A stretch of DNA of 64,000 nucleotides from Oscillospiraceae bacterium (GTDB lineage Bacteria > Bacillota > Clostridia > Oscillospirales > Ruminococcaceae). How positions within the stretch are numbered: the stretch's first letter is position 1; the number at the start of each line of letters is the position of its first letter. Location: the NCBI GenBank assembly GCA_015067185.1, contig SVMZ01000013.1:1-64000 (forward strand). The letters run 5' to 3'. Shown piece by piece: positions 25,001-31,714 of this stretch. Under the pieces are notes generated by a model, which ran no database searches, was not told where the DNA came from, and was given only the letters and a program-made list of their open reading frames with translations. The position numbers were made by a program, and so were the translations under genes.

Positions 25001-27116
25001 AAATCTCAATGACAAAGATTTTGATGCTGAGAACAATACCCTCACCGTTTACAACACCAAAAATGAAGGCAGCCTGACCATCAAGAAGAGCTTTGGTGTC
25101 AACAATGCCTATATGCCCGATGAAGTCAAGGCAGTTGTAACAGGCACCGGCTATTATCAGGAAGTAACACTGAGCCCCGCCAACAACTGGACTGTTACTC
25201 TGACCGGACTGGCTCTTGGTGAGTATATCGTAACAGAAGATGTAACAGTAACAGATGTGGACGGCTATCCGCTCTACAATGCAGACAGCGTAACAGAAGT
25301 AGTTGTTATGCTGAGTGCCGAAGTTGAAAATGGTGTAGATCAGAGTATCAAGACCGCGGAACTCAAGAACACATATACCAAGGAAGTGATCAATCCGGCC
25401 TCCTTCCAGATTAAGAAGATTGACGGCGAGACCAAGGCTGTGATCACCACCAGTGCAGAGTTTACCCTCTATAAAGATGAGGCTTGCACCAAGGTAGCCG
25501 CAACTGAAGTTACCGGTATTGACGGTATTGCAACTTTCGCTGGATTCACCGAAGAGGCAACTTATTATCTGAAAGAAACCGATGCCCCGCAGTATTATGC
25601 AGAAACCGATACAGTTTGGAAGATTACGGTAAGCCTGAAGAATGGCGAACCCACCATCAAGATTAACGAGACCTCCAATATCTGGGAGACTGTCTATGAA
25701 TGGATCACCGGCAGCACGGAGAGCAACTGGAAAGATGGTGTTCTGACTGTTGAAAATACCAAAATGCGTGGTAATCTGGTAATCACAAAGAACGTTGCCG
25801 GAGATGAAAATGAGAACCGGTATACCGATGCTGAGTATTCCTTCAGTGTCACCCTCAGTGACCGTGAAGAGCCTGTCACCTTTACTTTGAAGGCTGGAGA
25901 GAGAAAGGTTATTGAGAATATTCCCTATGGCACAAATTATACTGTCGTTGAAGATACCATCGATGCCGCTTTCGTAAGCACCATTGGCAATGCCAGCGGT
26001 AAGGTTGAAGCAGAGACAACAACAGTTGGTGCAACCAACACCTATACTTATAAGGATAACTTCCCCGGCCTGAACCTGCTGAAGCTGGATGACGAGACCG
26101 GCGTAGCAATTGAAGGCGCCAGCTTCGCACTCTATACCGACGCAGAGTGTAATACAGAACCTGTTGTTTCCGGAAGAACCGATAAAGAAGGTAAGCTGAA
26201 TCTGGAAGTTCCCTATACCGCTGAAACAACGGTATATTACCTGAAGGAAACCGCTCCTGCTGAAGGTTATCATGCTAAGAATACTGTTTACACCGTTACC
26301 GCAACACCGGATTATGTGGTAGTGGATGCAGGAACAGAGAATGCCTGCATTGAGAAGCAGTTGGTTATTACTGTAGACGGATTGGGTGAGCCTGCTGCCA
26401 ATGGCATTTATGCCCTCTATACCGTTACCAATACAGCAATTAAGCCTGTGGTAATCAAGGTTGAGAAGGTTTGGGATGACAACAATGATAGAAATCGTCC
26501 CGACAGTGTAACCGTTGTTCTGTATTGCAACGACGACCCCGTTGAGGAAGTTAAATTGAATGCAGCCAACGAGTGGAGATATATCTGGGAAGGCGAAGAG
26601 TACACCGATGAAAACACCTGGACAGTGGATGAGGTTGATGTACCGAAAGGCTATACCAAGATTGTTACAAGAGACGGGGACGACTGGACAATTACCAATA
26701 CAAAGGATGCCCGCTATGTAGATGTCAGCGTAACCAAGGAGTGGAAAGGATCGGATGCCAACCGTCCGGATTCCATCCTGGTCACCCTCTATCGCAACGG
26801 CGAAGTATACTCTGTTGTGAAGCTGGGAGACGGCATGGGCTGGAGCTGCACATGGGAAGATCTGCCTGCCGGCTACCGTTGGACTGTTGATGAGCCGGAT
26901 GTACCGGATGGTTACACCAAGCGTGTTTACCAGAGTGGATATGCCTTTACCATCGTCAACACCTATGAAGGAAACAACGCTGGTGTTAAGGATGATAACC
27001 CCAATACCGGAGATTCTAACAACCTGTTTGGCTGGAGCACCATGTGTGTTGTCGGCATCCTTGGAGCCGCATGGATGGGATATCTGTTCATGGATTCCCG
27101 CAAAAAGAAAAACTGA
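22074..27116 (+). CDS. Large Cna/SpaA-type surface adhesin with NPNTGD anchor tail
   Basis: A 1680-aa protein with AAAGGAG 8 bases before the ATG. Residues 1-27 are a signal peptide ending AFA. An N-terminal region of about 570 residues contains an internal beta-repeat domain like those in clostridial wall proteins. Four SpaA-type prealbumin modules follow, each starting with a Lys strand (such as VNKLDSDDRHSLEGASFALY) and ending with YYLxET-APxGY, where the Glu can form an isopeptide bond. Between them lie sandwich modules of the LTISKSFTGV...NNWTVTLSGL type. Two Cna_B domains close the stalk (KVWDDNNDRNRPDSVTV and KEWKGSDANRPDSILV). The tail NPNTGD, a membrane helix and SRKKKN form a wall-sorting signal with a non-LPXTG motif. 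It is likely a fimbria-like adhesin or host-glycan binder. No sortase gene is in the window. Confidence 0.88.
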   Translation: MRKRILSILMTIVMLISIIPVQAFAAEEAAKGTAENPWQIGDTVTNDGSAAPAGEKVANSEWQREDVTAQYSDEPTSCTSRFHWRDRDHSIEAGCYPVIQEAYTIWTLTEPQYAVTFTAKSGNSVMRYVDIQIVRNVDGNAVIVDTVRTDGYYGTATIELPAGEYTALVSYTSGNNIYSGEEAFTVVSDNQKVEIEVTVAESDVPYENTYNRTTYFNHVDIRVHGTYTTGTTIDLKTYNIRLANVSIEVDNPSEYDEYDFTRRFTDNTETYEWRADGRSIRVYKGASVKLTCDIYDRSTNQILKSGFTHTFYDGIHDGVDYGNTEFVKAIKQCDIRQGLDFILNPEDILEAAFYELSYQWKVVDAEGNVIGDLPAGLATLPQEVTGLESGDKQLIDPHHKEGYHVVDNSTGTLYTFEGWDWWSHVKDNDLKKNVIASDETELTIDDDTIIYGVWIEGTLALAESHITITKKFVNDEGTAMTAPTGYHVLLEGPRGGSMEIPLSQFSYDETNNIYSYKLPVYTEGEYTVTEHIYGITGYTTEASVTVKESSTAVTSQHDHVTAGEGSVTADSVTFILDLDYEGSGACVHVAEVNFVNTYTKETGEDVHHYPSLAVNKLDSDDRHSLEGASFALYKNYENGDFSEQVGEILTTNESGYLYFIGLEEGTYYLVETEAPEGYLVGYAIYRVKVEKKGEAKEQLINGKWCEVYEYTMSVEYSIDDGETWAASQHFAQGTTGTRYRLVAFNEKVSGQLTISKSFTGVDEDHYPASVTVTVTYPDSTHKDVILNAANNWTVTLSGLELGTYTLVENITQIPGYDFEGVTYNGTTSNSVTITEDNLIEDYDVNEPVAEIKVTIANTYERKNILAHEYPSLKIIKLRDSGNEPLKGAEFTLYSDPTYKNVVMKGTTDASGELTFQNIQGGVGNTFYYLKETSAPDGYVGSGKEYVVTVIPVSTNSKWVDYKYVTTTTYDVIVTDRNLNDKDFDAENNTLTVYNTKNEGSLTIKKSFGVNNAYMPDEVKAVVTGTGYYQEVTLSPANNWTVTLTGLALGEYIVTEDVTVTDVDGYPLYNADSVTEVVVMLSAEVENGVDQSIKTAELKNTYTKEVINPASFQIKKIDGETKAVITTSAEFTLYKDEACTKVAATEVTGIDGIATFAGFTEEATYYLKETDAPQYYAETDTVWKITVSLKNGEPTIKINETSNIWETVYEWITGSTESNWKDGVLTVENTKMRGNLVITKNVAGDENENRYTDAEYSFSVTLSDREEPVTFTLKAGERKVIENIPYGTNYTVVEDTIDAAFVSTIGNASGKVEAETTTVGATNTYTYKDNFPGLNLLKLDDETGVAIEGASFALYTDAECNTEPVVSGRTDKEGKLNLEVPYTAETTVYYLKETAPAEGYHAKNTVYTVTATPDYVVVDAGTENACIEKQLVITVDGLGEPAANGIYALYTVTNTAIKPVVIKVEKVWDDNNDRNRPDSVTVVLYCNDDPVEEVKLNAANEWRYIWEGEEYTDENTWTVDEVDVPKGYTKIVTRDGDDWTITNTKDARYVDVSVTKEWKGSDANRPDSILVTLYRNGEVYSVVKLGDGMGWSCTWEDLPAGYRWTVDEPDVPDGYTKRVYQSGYAFTIVNTYEGNNAGVKDDNPNTGDSNNLFGWSTMCVVGILGAAWMGYLFMDSRKKKN

Positions 27117-27492
27117 TCAGACAGGAGAGGCATAGACTGATTGTATGATCTGTTTGCCGTATCTTTTCTGAAATAATGTGTAAATTCAATAATCGCTGTC
27201 TGCAGCAGGATTCCCTGTGAATGACAGATATACTTCCTCCACCAATACCCTAATACTCGGCCGGGCAAACAGCGTGTTCAAAACACTCTGAGCTTTGGTC
27301 GGGTATTGGGGAATCATGCCGAAAAAGAAGAAAAGACCCTCTAAGAGGATGAAAGGGAGAAAGTAGCGTTCAGAGAAGATGGCAAAAGGGAAAAGCAGTG
27401 AGATGATTGGTTGACACAGGACAATGAAGAACAGCATATGTGTTGGTAAATATTGTGTATGAATAATAACTAAGTTTTCAAAAGGGAACGAC
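27117..27492 (+). other. 376-base intergenic region before the capsule operon
   Basis: A perfect 9-bp inverted repeat, CCAATACCC (27242-27250) and GGGTATTGG (27301-27309), encloses further pairings (GTGTT/ACAC, AGC/GCT), so the stretch 27242-27309 could fold into a long branched hairpin. TTGACA at 27411-27416 may be a -35 box, but no good -10 follows at the right distance. A minus-strand open frame covers most of the region without a ribosome site, and I do not believe it codes. The hairpin could be a terminator for the adhesin or a leader element of the capsule operon. Confidence 0.45.
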
Positions 27493-28245
27493 ATGGAAAA
27501 TAAAGTACAAGACTACTATACAATAGATATATTGCAGATTTTGAAGGTGCTGTGGCATAGAGCCTGGGTTATAGTTCTTGCGGGATTTCTCGCTGCTGCA
27601 ATTGGTTTTATGTATTCCACCTTTGGAATTACACCCACATATTCATCGTCGGTTATGCTTTATGTGAATAACAGCTCTTTCTCGCTGGGCAATACTAATT
27701 TCAGTATAAGCTCTTCGGAAATTACGGCAGCGCAAAGTTTGGTGAAAACTTACAGCGTTATTTTAAATAACCGAACCACACTGGAACGAATTATTGAAAA
27801 AACAGAAGTGGATTATACGTACGATGAGCTGTCGGAGATGATTGTCACAACGCAGGAAAACGATACCGAAATTATGAAGGTGACTGTCACCACCACCAAC
27901 CCCTATGAAGCAGCAACGATTGCCAACTGCATTGCGGAGGTTTTGCCGATGAGAATTTCGGAAATCATCGACGGTGCCTCTATGGAGGTTGTGGATTCGG
28001 CTGTGCCAGTATTGGAAAAGGTTGCGCCCAGTATTACCAAGTATACGGCAGTCGGTTTGATAATTGGCGTGTTGCTTACCGTTGCAGTGCTGGCTTTCTC
28101 CTCTATCATGGATGATACCATTCACGATGAAGATTATATTATTCAGAACTACGATTGCCCGATGTTGGCAAAGATCCCCGATCTTACCCAAGTATCTTCC
28201 AAGAAATACGGATATTATCGCAGGTATTATGGGCCGAGCAAGTAA
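27493..28245 (+). CDS. capA: Capsule chain-length regulator / BY-kinase activator (CapA, Wzz family)
   Basis: A 250-aa membrane protein. Transmembrane helices lie at about 24-44 and 180-202. The periplasmic-side loop between them has the Wzz-type sequence: beta strands near YSSSVMLYVNN, and helices including EITAAQSLVKTYSVILNNR and YEAATIANCIAEVLP. The short cytoplasmic C-terminus (MDDTIHDEDYI) is the part that activates the partner tyrosine kinase in Gram-positives. The kinase gene follows after 9 bases. The symbol follows the S. aureus cap nomenclature for the same role. The protein is a polysaccharide co-polymerase and acts at the membrane with the kinase and phosphatase. Confidence 0.88.
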   Translation: MENKVQDYYTIDILQILKVLWHRAWVIVLAGFLAAAIGFMYSTFGITPTYSSSVMLYVNNSSFSLGNTNFSISSSEITAAQSLVKTYSVILNNRTTLERIIEKTEVDYTYDELSEMIVTTQENDTEIMKVTVTTTNPYEAATIANCIAEVLPMRISEIIDGASMEVVDSAVPVLEKVAPSITKYTAVGLIIGVLLTVAVLAFSSIMDDTIHDEDYIIQNYDCPMLAKIPDLTQVSSKKYGYYRRYYGPSK

Positions 28246-28254
28246 GGGGGAGGG

Positions 28255-29106
28255 GTGAATTTGAAAAGTTTGATAAGCAGGAATAAAATAAAAATCTCAA
28301 TACCCAAAAGTCTTGTTAAAGAAAAAAAGGTTAATGAAAAAAAGAATAAAAATGAATTTGTAAATGACAACGTTGATAAAACTCTCCATAAGAATTTGGA
28401 TTTTACTGCAACAGAGCAATATAAGTTGCTTCGTGCAAACTTGGATTTTACTCTTCCGGAAGATGAAAAGTGTCCGATTATCGGTATTACAAGCTCTACA
28501 AGAGGTGAGGGAAAGAGCACGACATCCGTCAATCTTTCCTATGTTCTTGCCGAAAAAGGAAAAAGAGTTTTGCTTATCGACGGAGATCTGCGAATTCCGT
28601 CAATAGCGAAAAAGATGGGAATTGACAATAAGCCAGGGCTTACCGACCTGCTTATGGGTAGAGAAAAAAACGGAAGATTGTTTGAATCCAAGTTGTTGAA
28701 TAACTGGTTTATTATTCCGTCAGGCGAAATTCCGCCCAATCCCTCAGAGCTTTTAAGTTCCCGCAGAATGGAAACCTTCCTCACTGATATGAAAGAAAAG
28801 TTTGATTACATTGTAGTGGATCTGCCTCCTGTCAACATTGTTTCAGATGCAGTTTCTATTGCAGGTTTTATTTCCGGAATCATTGTTGTTATTCGTGAGG
28901 AATATACCGCGAAAAAAGAGCTGGAGCGTTGTTTTAGGCAGCTGAAGCTTTCCAATGTGAGAATCCTGGGTTGTGTTATGAACGGGGCCAAGAGTGAAAG
29001 CGGCGGCTACGGCAGATACAGACGATACAGATATTATAAGAATTATCGCTATTATCATTCCAATAATTATTATCAAACAAACCCAGAGGAAGAGAAAAAT
29101 GATTGA
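28255..29106 (+). CDS. capB: Bacterial tyrosine kinase of capsule synthesis (CapB/CpsD)
   Basis: About 281-283 aa. Either GTG 28255 or TTG 28261 can be the start; GGGGGAGGGG is better placed for the TTG. The P-loop ATPase has Walker A STRGEGKST (81-89), Walker A' LLIDGDLR (106-113) and Walker B YIVVDLPP (about 185). The C-terminus is the diagnostic tyrosine cluster, YGRYRRYRYYKNYRYYHSNN, which is autophosphorylated in this family. The first 45 residues are unusually Lys/Asn-rich. It works with the membrane activator encoded just upstream and the PHP phosphatase encoded downstream, whose start overlaps its end by 8 bases. Phosphorylation cycling controls capsule polymer length and export. Confidence 0.9.
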   Translation: MNLKSLISRNKIKISIPKSLVKEKKVNEKKNKNEFVNDNVDKTLHKNLDFTATEQYKLLRANLDFTLPEDEKCPIIGITSSTRGEGKSTTSVNLSYVLAEKGKRVLLIDGDLRIPSIAKKMGIDNKPGLTDLLMGREKNGRLFESKLLNNWFIIPSGEIPPNPSELLSSRRMETFLTDMKEKFDYIVVDLPPVNIVSDAVSIAGFISGIIVVIREEYTAKKELERCFRQLKLSNVRILGCVMNGAKSESGGYGRYRRYRYYKNYRYYHSNNYYQTNPEEEKND

Positions 29107-29797
29107 TTGGCACAGCCACATTCTTCCTGAAATGGATGACGGAAGCCGTAATGTGACAGAGAGTTTGTCTATGCTGAAGTTGTTGGAAAAACAGGGGATA
29201 GATACCGTAGTGGCAACCCCCCACTTTTATGCCAATGACGAATCTGCGGAGCGTTTTTTGGAGCGAAGGGCAGCAGCTTATGGCAAAATTCAGGCAGAGT
29301 TTTCACAGCAGTTTCCGCGTATATTGCAGGGGGCTGAGGTGCGATATTACCAAGGTATCAGCAGAATGGCAGGGCTAAAGCGGCTTAGAATTGAAAACAG
29401 CAAATTGCTTTTGCTGGAAATGCCAATGGAGCGATGGACAGAATATACGGTAAAAGAGTTGGAAGAGTTGGCAGGTTTTGGCGATTGCAGAATTGTGCTG
29501 GCACACATCGAAAGATACCTTCCCATGCAAAGCGAGCGTACATGGGAAAGACTTTATAACAGCAGAATTTTAATGCAGGCCAATGCAAGCTTCTTTATAG
29601 AAATGAGGAGCAGCCGCAAAGCAATCAATTTTTTAAAGAAAGGCAAGATACAGTTTGTGGGTTCGGATTGTCACAGGATGACCGCCCGTCCGCCGCGAAT
29701 TGGAGAGGCCTATGAGAGAATAGAGAAAAAGTTGGGCTCCGTATTTGTCAGCCAGATGAATGAATACGGATATTCAAAAATTGCGCAAAATTTATAA
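29099..29797 (+). CDS. capC: PHP-type tyrosine phosphatase of capsule synthesis (CapC/CpsB)
   Basis: The ATG at 29099 overlaps the kinase stop (29104-29106) and has AGAGGA upstream, giving 232 aa. Metal ligands of the PHP fold are visible: IDWHSHILPEMDDGS (residues 2-16), VATPHFY (about 38), GAEVRYY (about 78), LAHIERY (about 136) and FVGSDCHRM (about 180). This is the YwqE/CpsB family of manganese-dependent phosphatases. It removes phosphate from the tyrosine tail of the BY-kinase encoded immediately upstream. The overlap and order A-B-C match the S. aureus cap and streptococcal cps systems. Confidence 0.92.
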   Translation: MIDWHSHILPEMDDGSRNVTESLSMLKLLEKQGIDTVVATPHFYANDESAERFLERRAAAYGKIQAEFSQQFPRILQGAEVRYYQGISRMAGLKRLRIENSKLLLLEMPMERWTEYTVKELEELAGFGDCRIVLAHIERYLPMQSERTWERLYNSRILMQANASFFIEMRSSRKAINFLKKGKIQFVGSDCHRMTARPPRIGEAYERIEKKLGSVFVSQMNEYGYSKIAQNL

Positions 29798-29825
29798 TTT
29801 ATATTATAAAAAGGAGAAACCTGAA

Positions 29826-30581
29826 ATGAAGAAAATCTTGGTAATCTGTTTGGCGTTGGTAATGATCTTTAGCATGAGCAGTGTTGTTTTTGCGGATGGT
29901 TTTGAATCCAGCCCTTCCGGCAGACCGGCTCCGGAACTGATTTATGGTGAGAATGAGTCTGAAGACTGTGAAGCAAAGCTTAAAATTACAGCATATCTTG
30001 ACAAAGACGAGCTGCCTGAAGAGGTTTGTGAAGCATTGGAAGAAGCTTATCGAATGATTGCAAGTGCAAGCGATCTCAGCGAGCTTAATGCAACGCTGAA
30101 GACGATTGCTGCGAGACTTGGCATCAGCACAAGCGATCTGGCTGTCAGCGATCTGTTTGATATCAGCGCATTTGGCTGTGATAATCATGAAGGACACGGA
30201 CATTTTGATGTTACCATCAAACCGGAAAATCTCAAGAATTTTGTATGCCTCCTCCACTATTACAATGGAGTGTGGAGAATTGTTGACAATGCAACAGTAA
30301 CCAACAACGGTACTCACATTGAGTTTGATGAGATGGAGTTCTCCCCCTTTGCCATTGTTGTAAGTACTGCTGAGCTCGGCGGAAATGGCAGCGTGAACGA
30401 AGGTACTGGTACTGGCTCCGGTACCGGAGCAGGCACAGGCAGCGCAGACGATAAGGATGCACCCAGTACCGGAGATCAGAACGATATTACTCTTTATGCA
30501 GTAATTTTTGCAGTAACCCTCACCGCAGCGGTGGTACTGATTATTTTTGTTTCCAGGAAGTCCAGAAAGAGCAACGGATAA
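29826..30581 (+). CDS. Secreted protein with APSTGD-type anchor tail
   Basis: The ATG at 29826 has AAGGAG 10 bases upstream, giving 251 aa. Residues 1-23 are a signal peptide ending VFA. A helical acidic domain (about 45-125) and a beta domain ending FSPFAIVV (about 130-180) follow. Next comes a Gly/Thr/Ser-rich spacer (GTGTGSGTGAGTGS) and the tail APSTGD, a membrane helix and SRKSRKSNG. This is the layout of wall-anchored or membrane-retained surface proteins with a degenerate sorting motif. The gene sits inside the capsule operon between the phosphatase and the LCP ligase, an unusual place. It might help hold capsule at the surface, but that is inference. Confidence 0.7.
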   Translation: MKKILVICLALVMIFSMSSVVFADGFESSPSGRPAPELIYGENESEDCEAKLKITAYLDKDELPEEVCEALEEAYRMIASASDLSELNATLKTIAARLGISTSDLAVSDLFDISAFGCDNHEGHGHFDVTIKPENLKNFVCLLHYYNGVWRIVDNATVTNNGTHIEFDEMEFSPFAIVVSTAELGGNGSVNEGTGTGSGTGAGTGSADDKDAPSTGDQNDITLYAVIFAVTLTAAVVLIIFVSRKSRKSNG

Positions 30582-30602
30582 CACCGGAAAAGAGTTGTTA
30601 CT

Positions 30603-31595
30603 ATGGGAAAAATGAGAAGGATAAGCAGGAAGTATTTTACGGCTGCCATCGTTGTGCTCCTTGGTGTTGCTCTCACTTCTTTAGGGTTTATGTTTTTAAA
30701 ACAATGGGAGAGAGAGAAGGGCACCTTTGCAGAGCATGAGTTTGACGACAGTTCCGTGGAATATGGAGGCAGCCAATATAAGCTGAAAGACAATGTGGAG
30801 ACCTTTCTGGTCATTGGTCTGGATAAGCTGAAAGAGGAAGCCACCTACGATTCTTATAATAACGACCGGCAGGCAGACTTTTTGATGCTCTTTATTTTTG
30901 ATAATGATGTCGGAAAGTGTTCGGTCATTCATATCAATCGTGATACCATGGCGGAGATGAATGTACTTGGTGTTGCCGGTGGAAAGATTGATGTTGTGAC
31001 AAAACAGATTGCCTTGTCCCACACCTACGGAAACGGAAGAGATGTCAGCTGCAGAAATACCGCGGATGCTGTATCAAAGCTGCTTTGTGATATCAAAGTG
31101 GATCATTATATCTCTGTCACAATGGATATTGTTCCGGAGATAAATGATCTTCTTGGTGGAGTAGAGATTGAGGTATTGGATGACTTTTCCGGGATTGATG
31201 ATACGTTGGTTAAGGGCAAAACAATAACCTTAAACGGTAAGCAGGCCATGAACTATGTACGCTCCCGTTACGGCCTTGAGGACAGCAGCAATAACAGAAG
31301 AATGGAAAGACAGCAGCAATACATCAATGCTGCTTATGAGCAATTCAAACAGTGCGCTGCAAACGATGAAGAGTTCATTGTGAAAGCAAGTCTGAGACTA
31401 TCGGATTACATGATTTCAGATCGCTCAGTAACACAACTTCAGGCTTTGGCAGAGAAGTTCAATGAGTATGAGTTTGAAGGAATTCGTGCTCTTGAAGGAG
31501 AAATGAAAAAGGGAGAAGAATTTATGGAATTTTATCCCAACAGAGAAGCTCTGGCAAAACTGGTCTTTGAAGTGTTTTACATGCCAGAAGAGTAA
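30603..31595 (+). CDS. LytR-CpsA-Psr family glycopolymer ligase
   Basis: A 330-aa type II membrane protein. One N-terminal helix (about 12-32) anchors an extracellular LCP domain (about 60-280). The family signatures are present: DRQADFLMLFIFD, CSVIHINRDTMAEM, and LNGKQAMNYVRSRYGLEDSS followed by NNRRMERQQQYI, which hold the arginines that bind the polyprenyl pyrophosphate. LCP enzymes transfer undecaprenyl-linked polymers to peptidoglycan, so this is the likely capsule-to-wall ligase. It closes the regulatory block of the operon and is followed by a 15-bp hairpin. Confidence 0.9.
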   Translation: MGKMRRISRKYFTAAIVVLLGVALTSLGFMFLKQWEREKGTFAEHEFDDSSVEYGGSQYKLKDNVETFLVIGLDKLKEEATYDSYNNDRQADFLMLFIFDNDVGKCSVIHINRDTMAEMNVLGVAGGKIDVVTKQIALSHTYGNGRDVSCRNTADAVSKLLCDIKVDHYISVTMDIVPEINDLLGGVEIEVLDDFSGIDDTLVKGKTITLNGKQAMNYVRSRYGLEDSSNNRRMERQQQYINAAYEQFKQCAANDEEFIVKASLRLSDYMISDRSVTQLQALAEKFNEYEFEGIRALEGEMKKGEEFMEFYPNREALAKLVFEVFYMPEE

Positions 31596-31653
31596 TGAAC
31601 TTCTGGTTTACTGGGCATAGATGAAACAATTATCTTTGTTCTAAATTTAAAAA

Positions 31654-31690
31654 ATTCTTTCTCTCCTGGTTTTAACAGGAGAGAAAGAAT
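31654..31690 (+). other. 15-bp hairpin between the LCP and CapD genes
   Basis: ATTCTTTCTCTCCTG (31654-31668) pairs with CAGGAGAGAAAGAAT (31676-31690), with a 7-base loop. The plus strand has no T-tract after it, but on the minus strand a run of T follows. It may be an intraoperonic processing or stabilising element, or a barrier to antisense transcription. Confidence 0.6.
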
Positions 31691-31714
31691 AAGCAATTGC
31701 AGGAGCGGAAAGTA

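Noticed and set aside
22443-26273. Minus-strand open frame of 1276 codons opposite the adhesin
   Set aside because: The Cys/Ile-rich product follows from the repetitive plus-strand codons. The plus frame has a signal peptide, SpaA/Cna modules and an anchor tail.
27186-27494. 102-codon minus-strand frame before the capsule operon
   Set aside because: It has no ribosome site, and it shares its start position with the capA start on the other strand. The region is better explained as a structured intergenic element.
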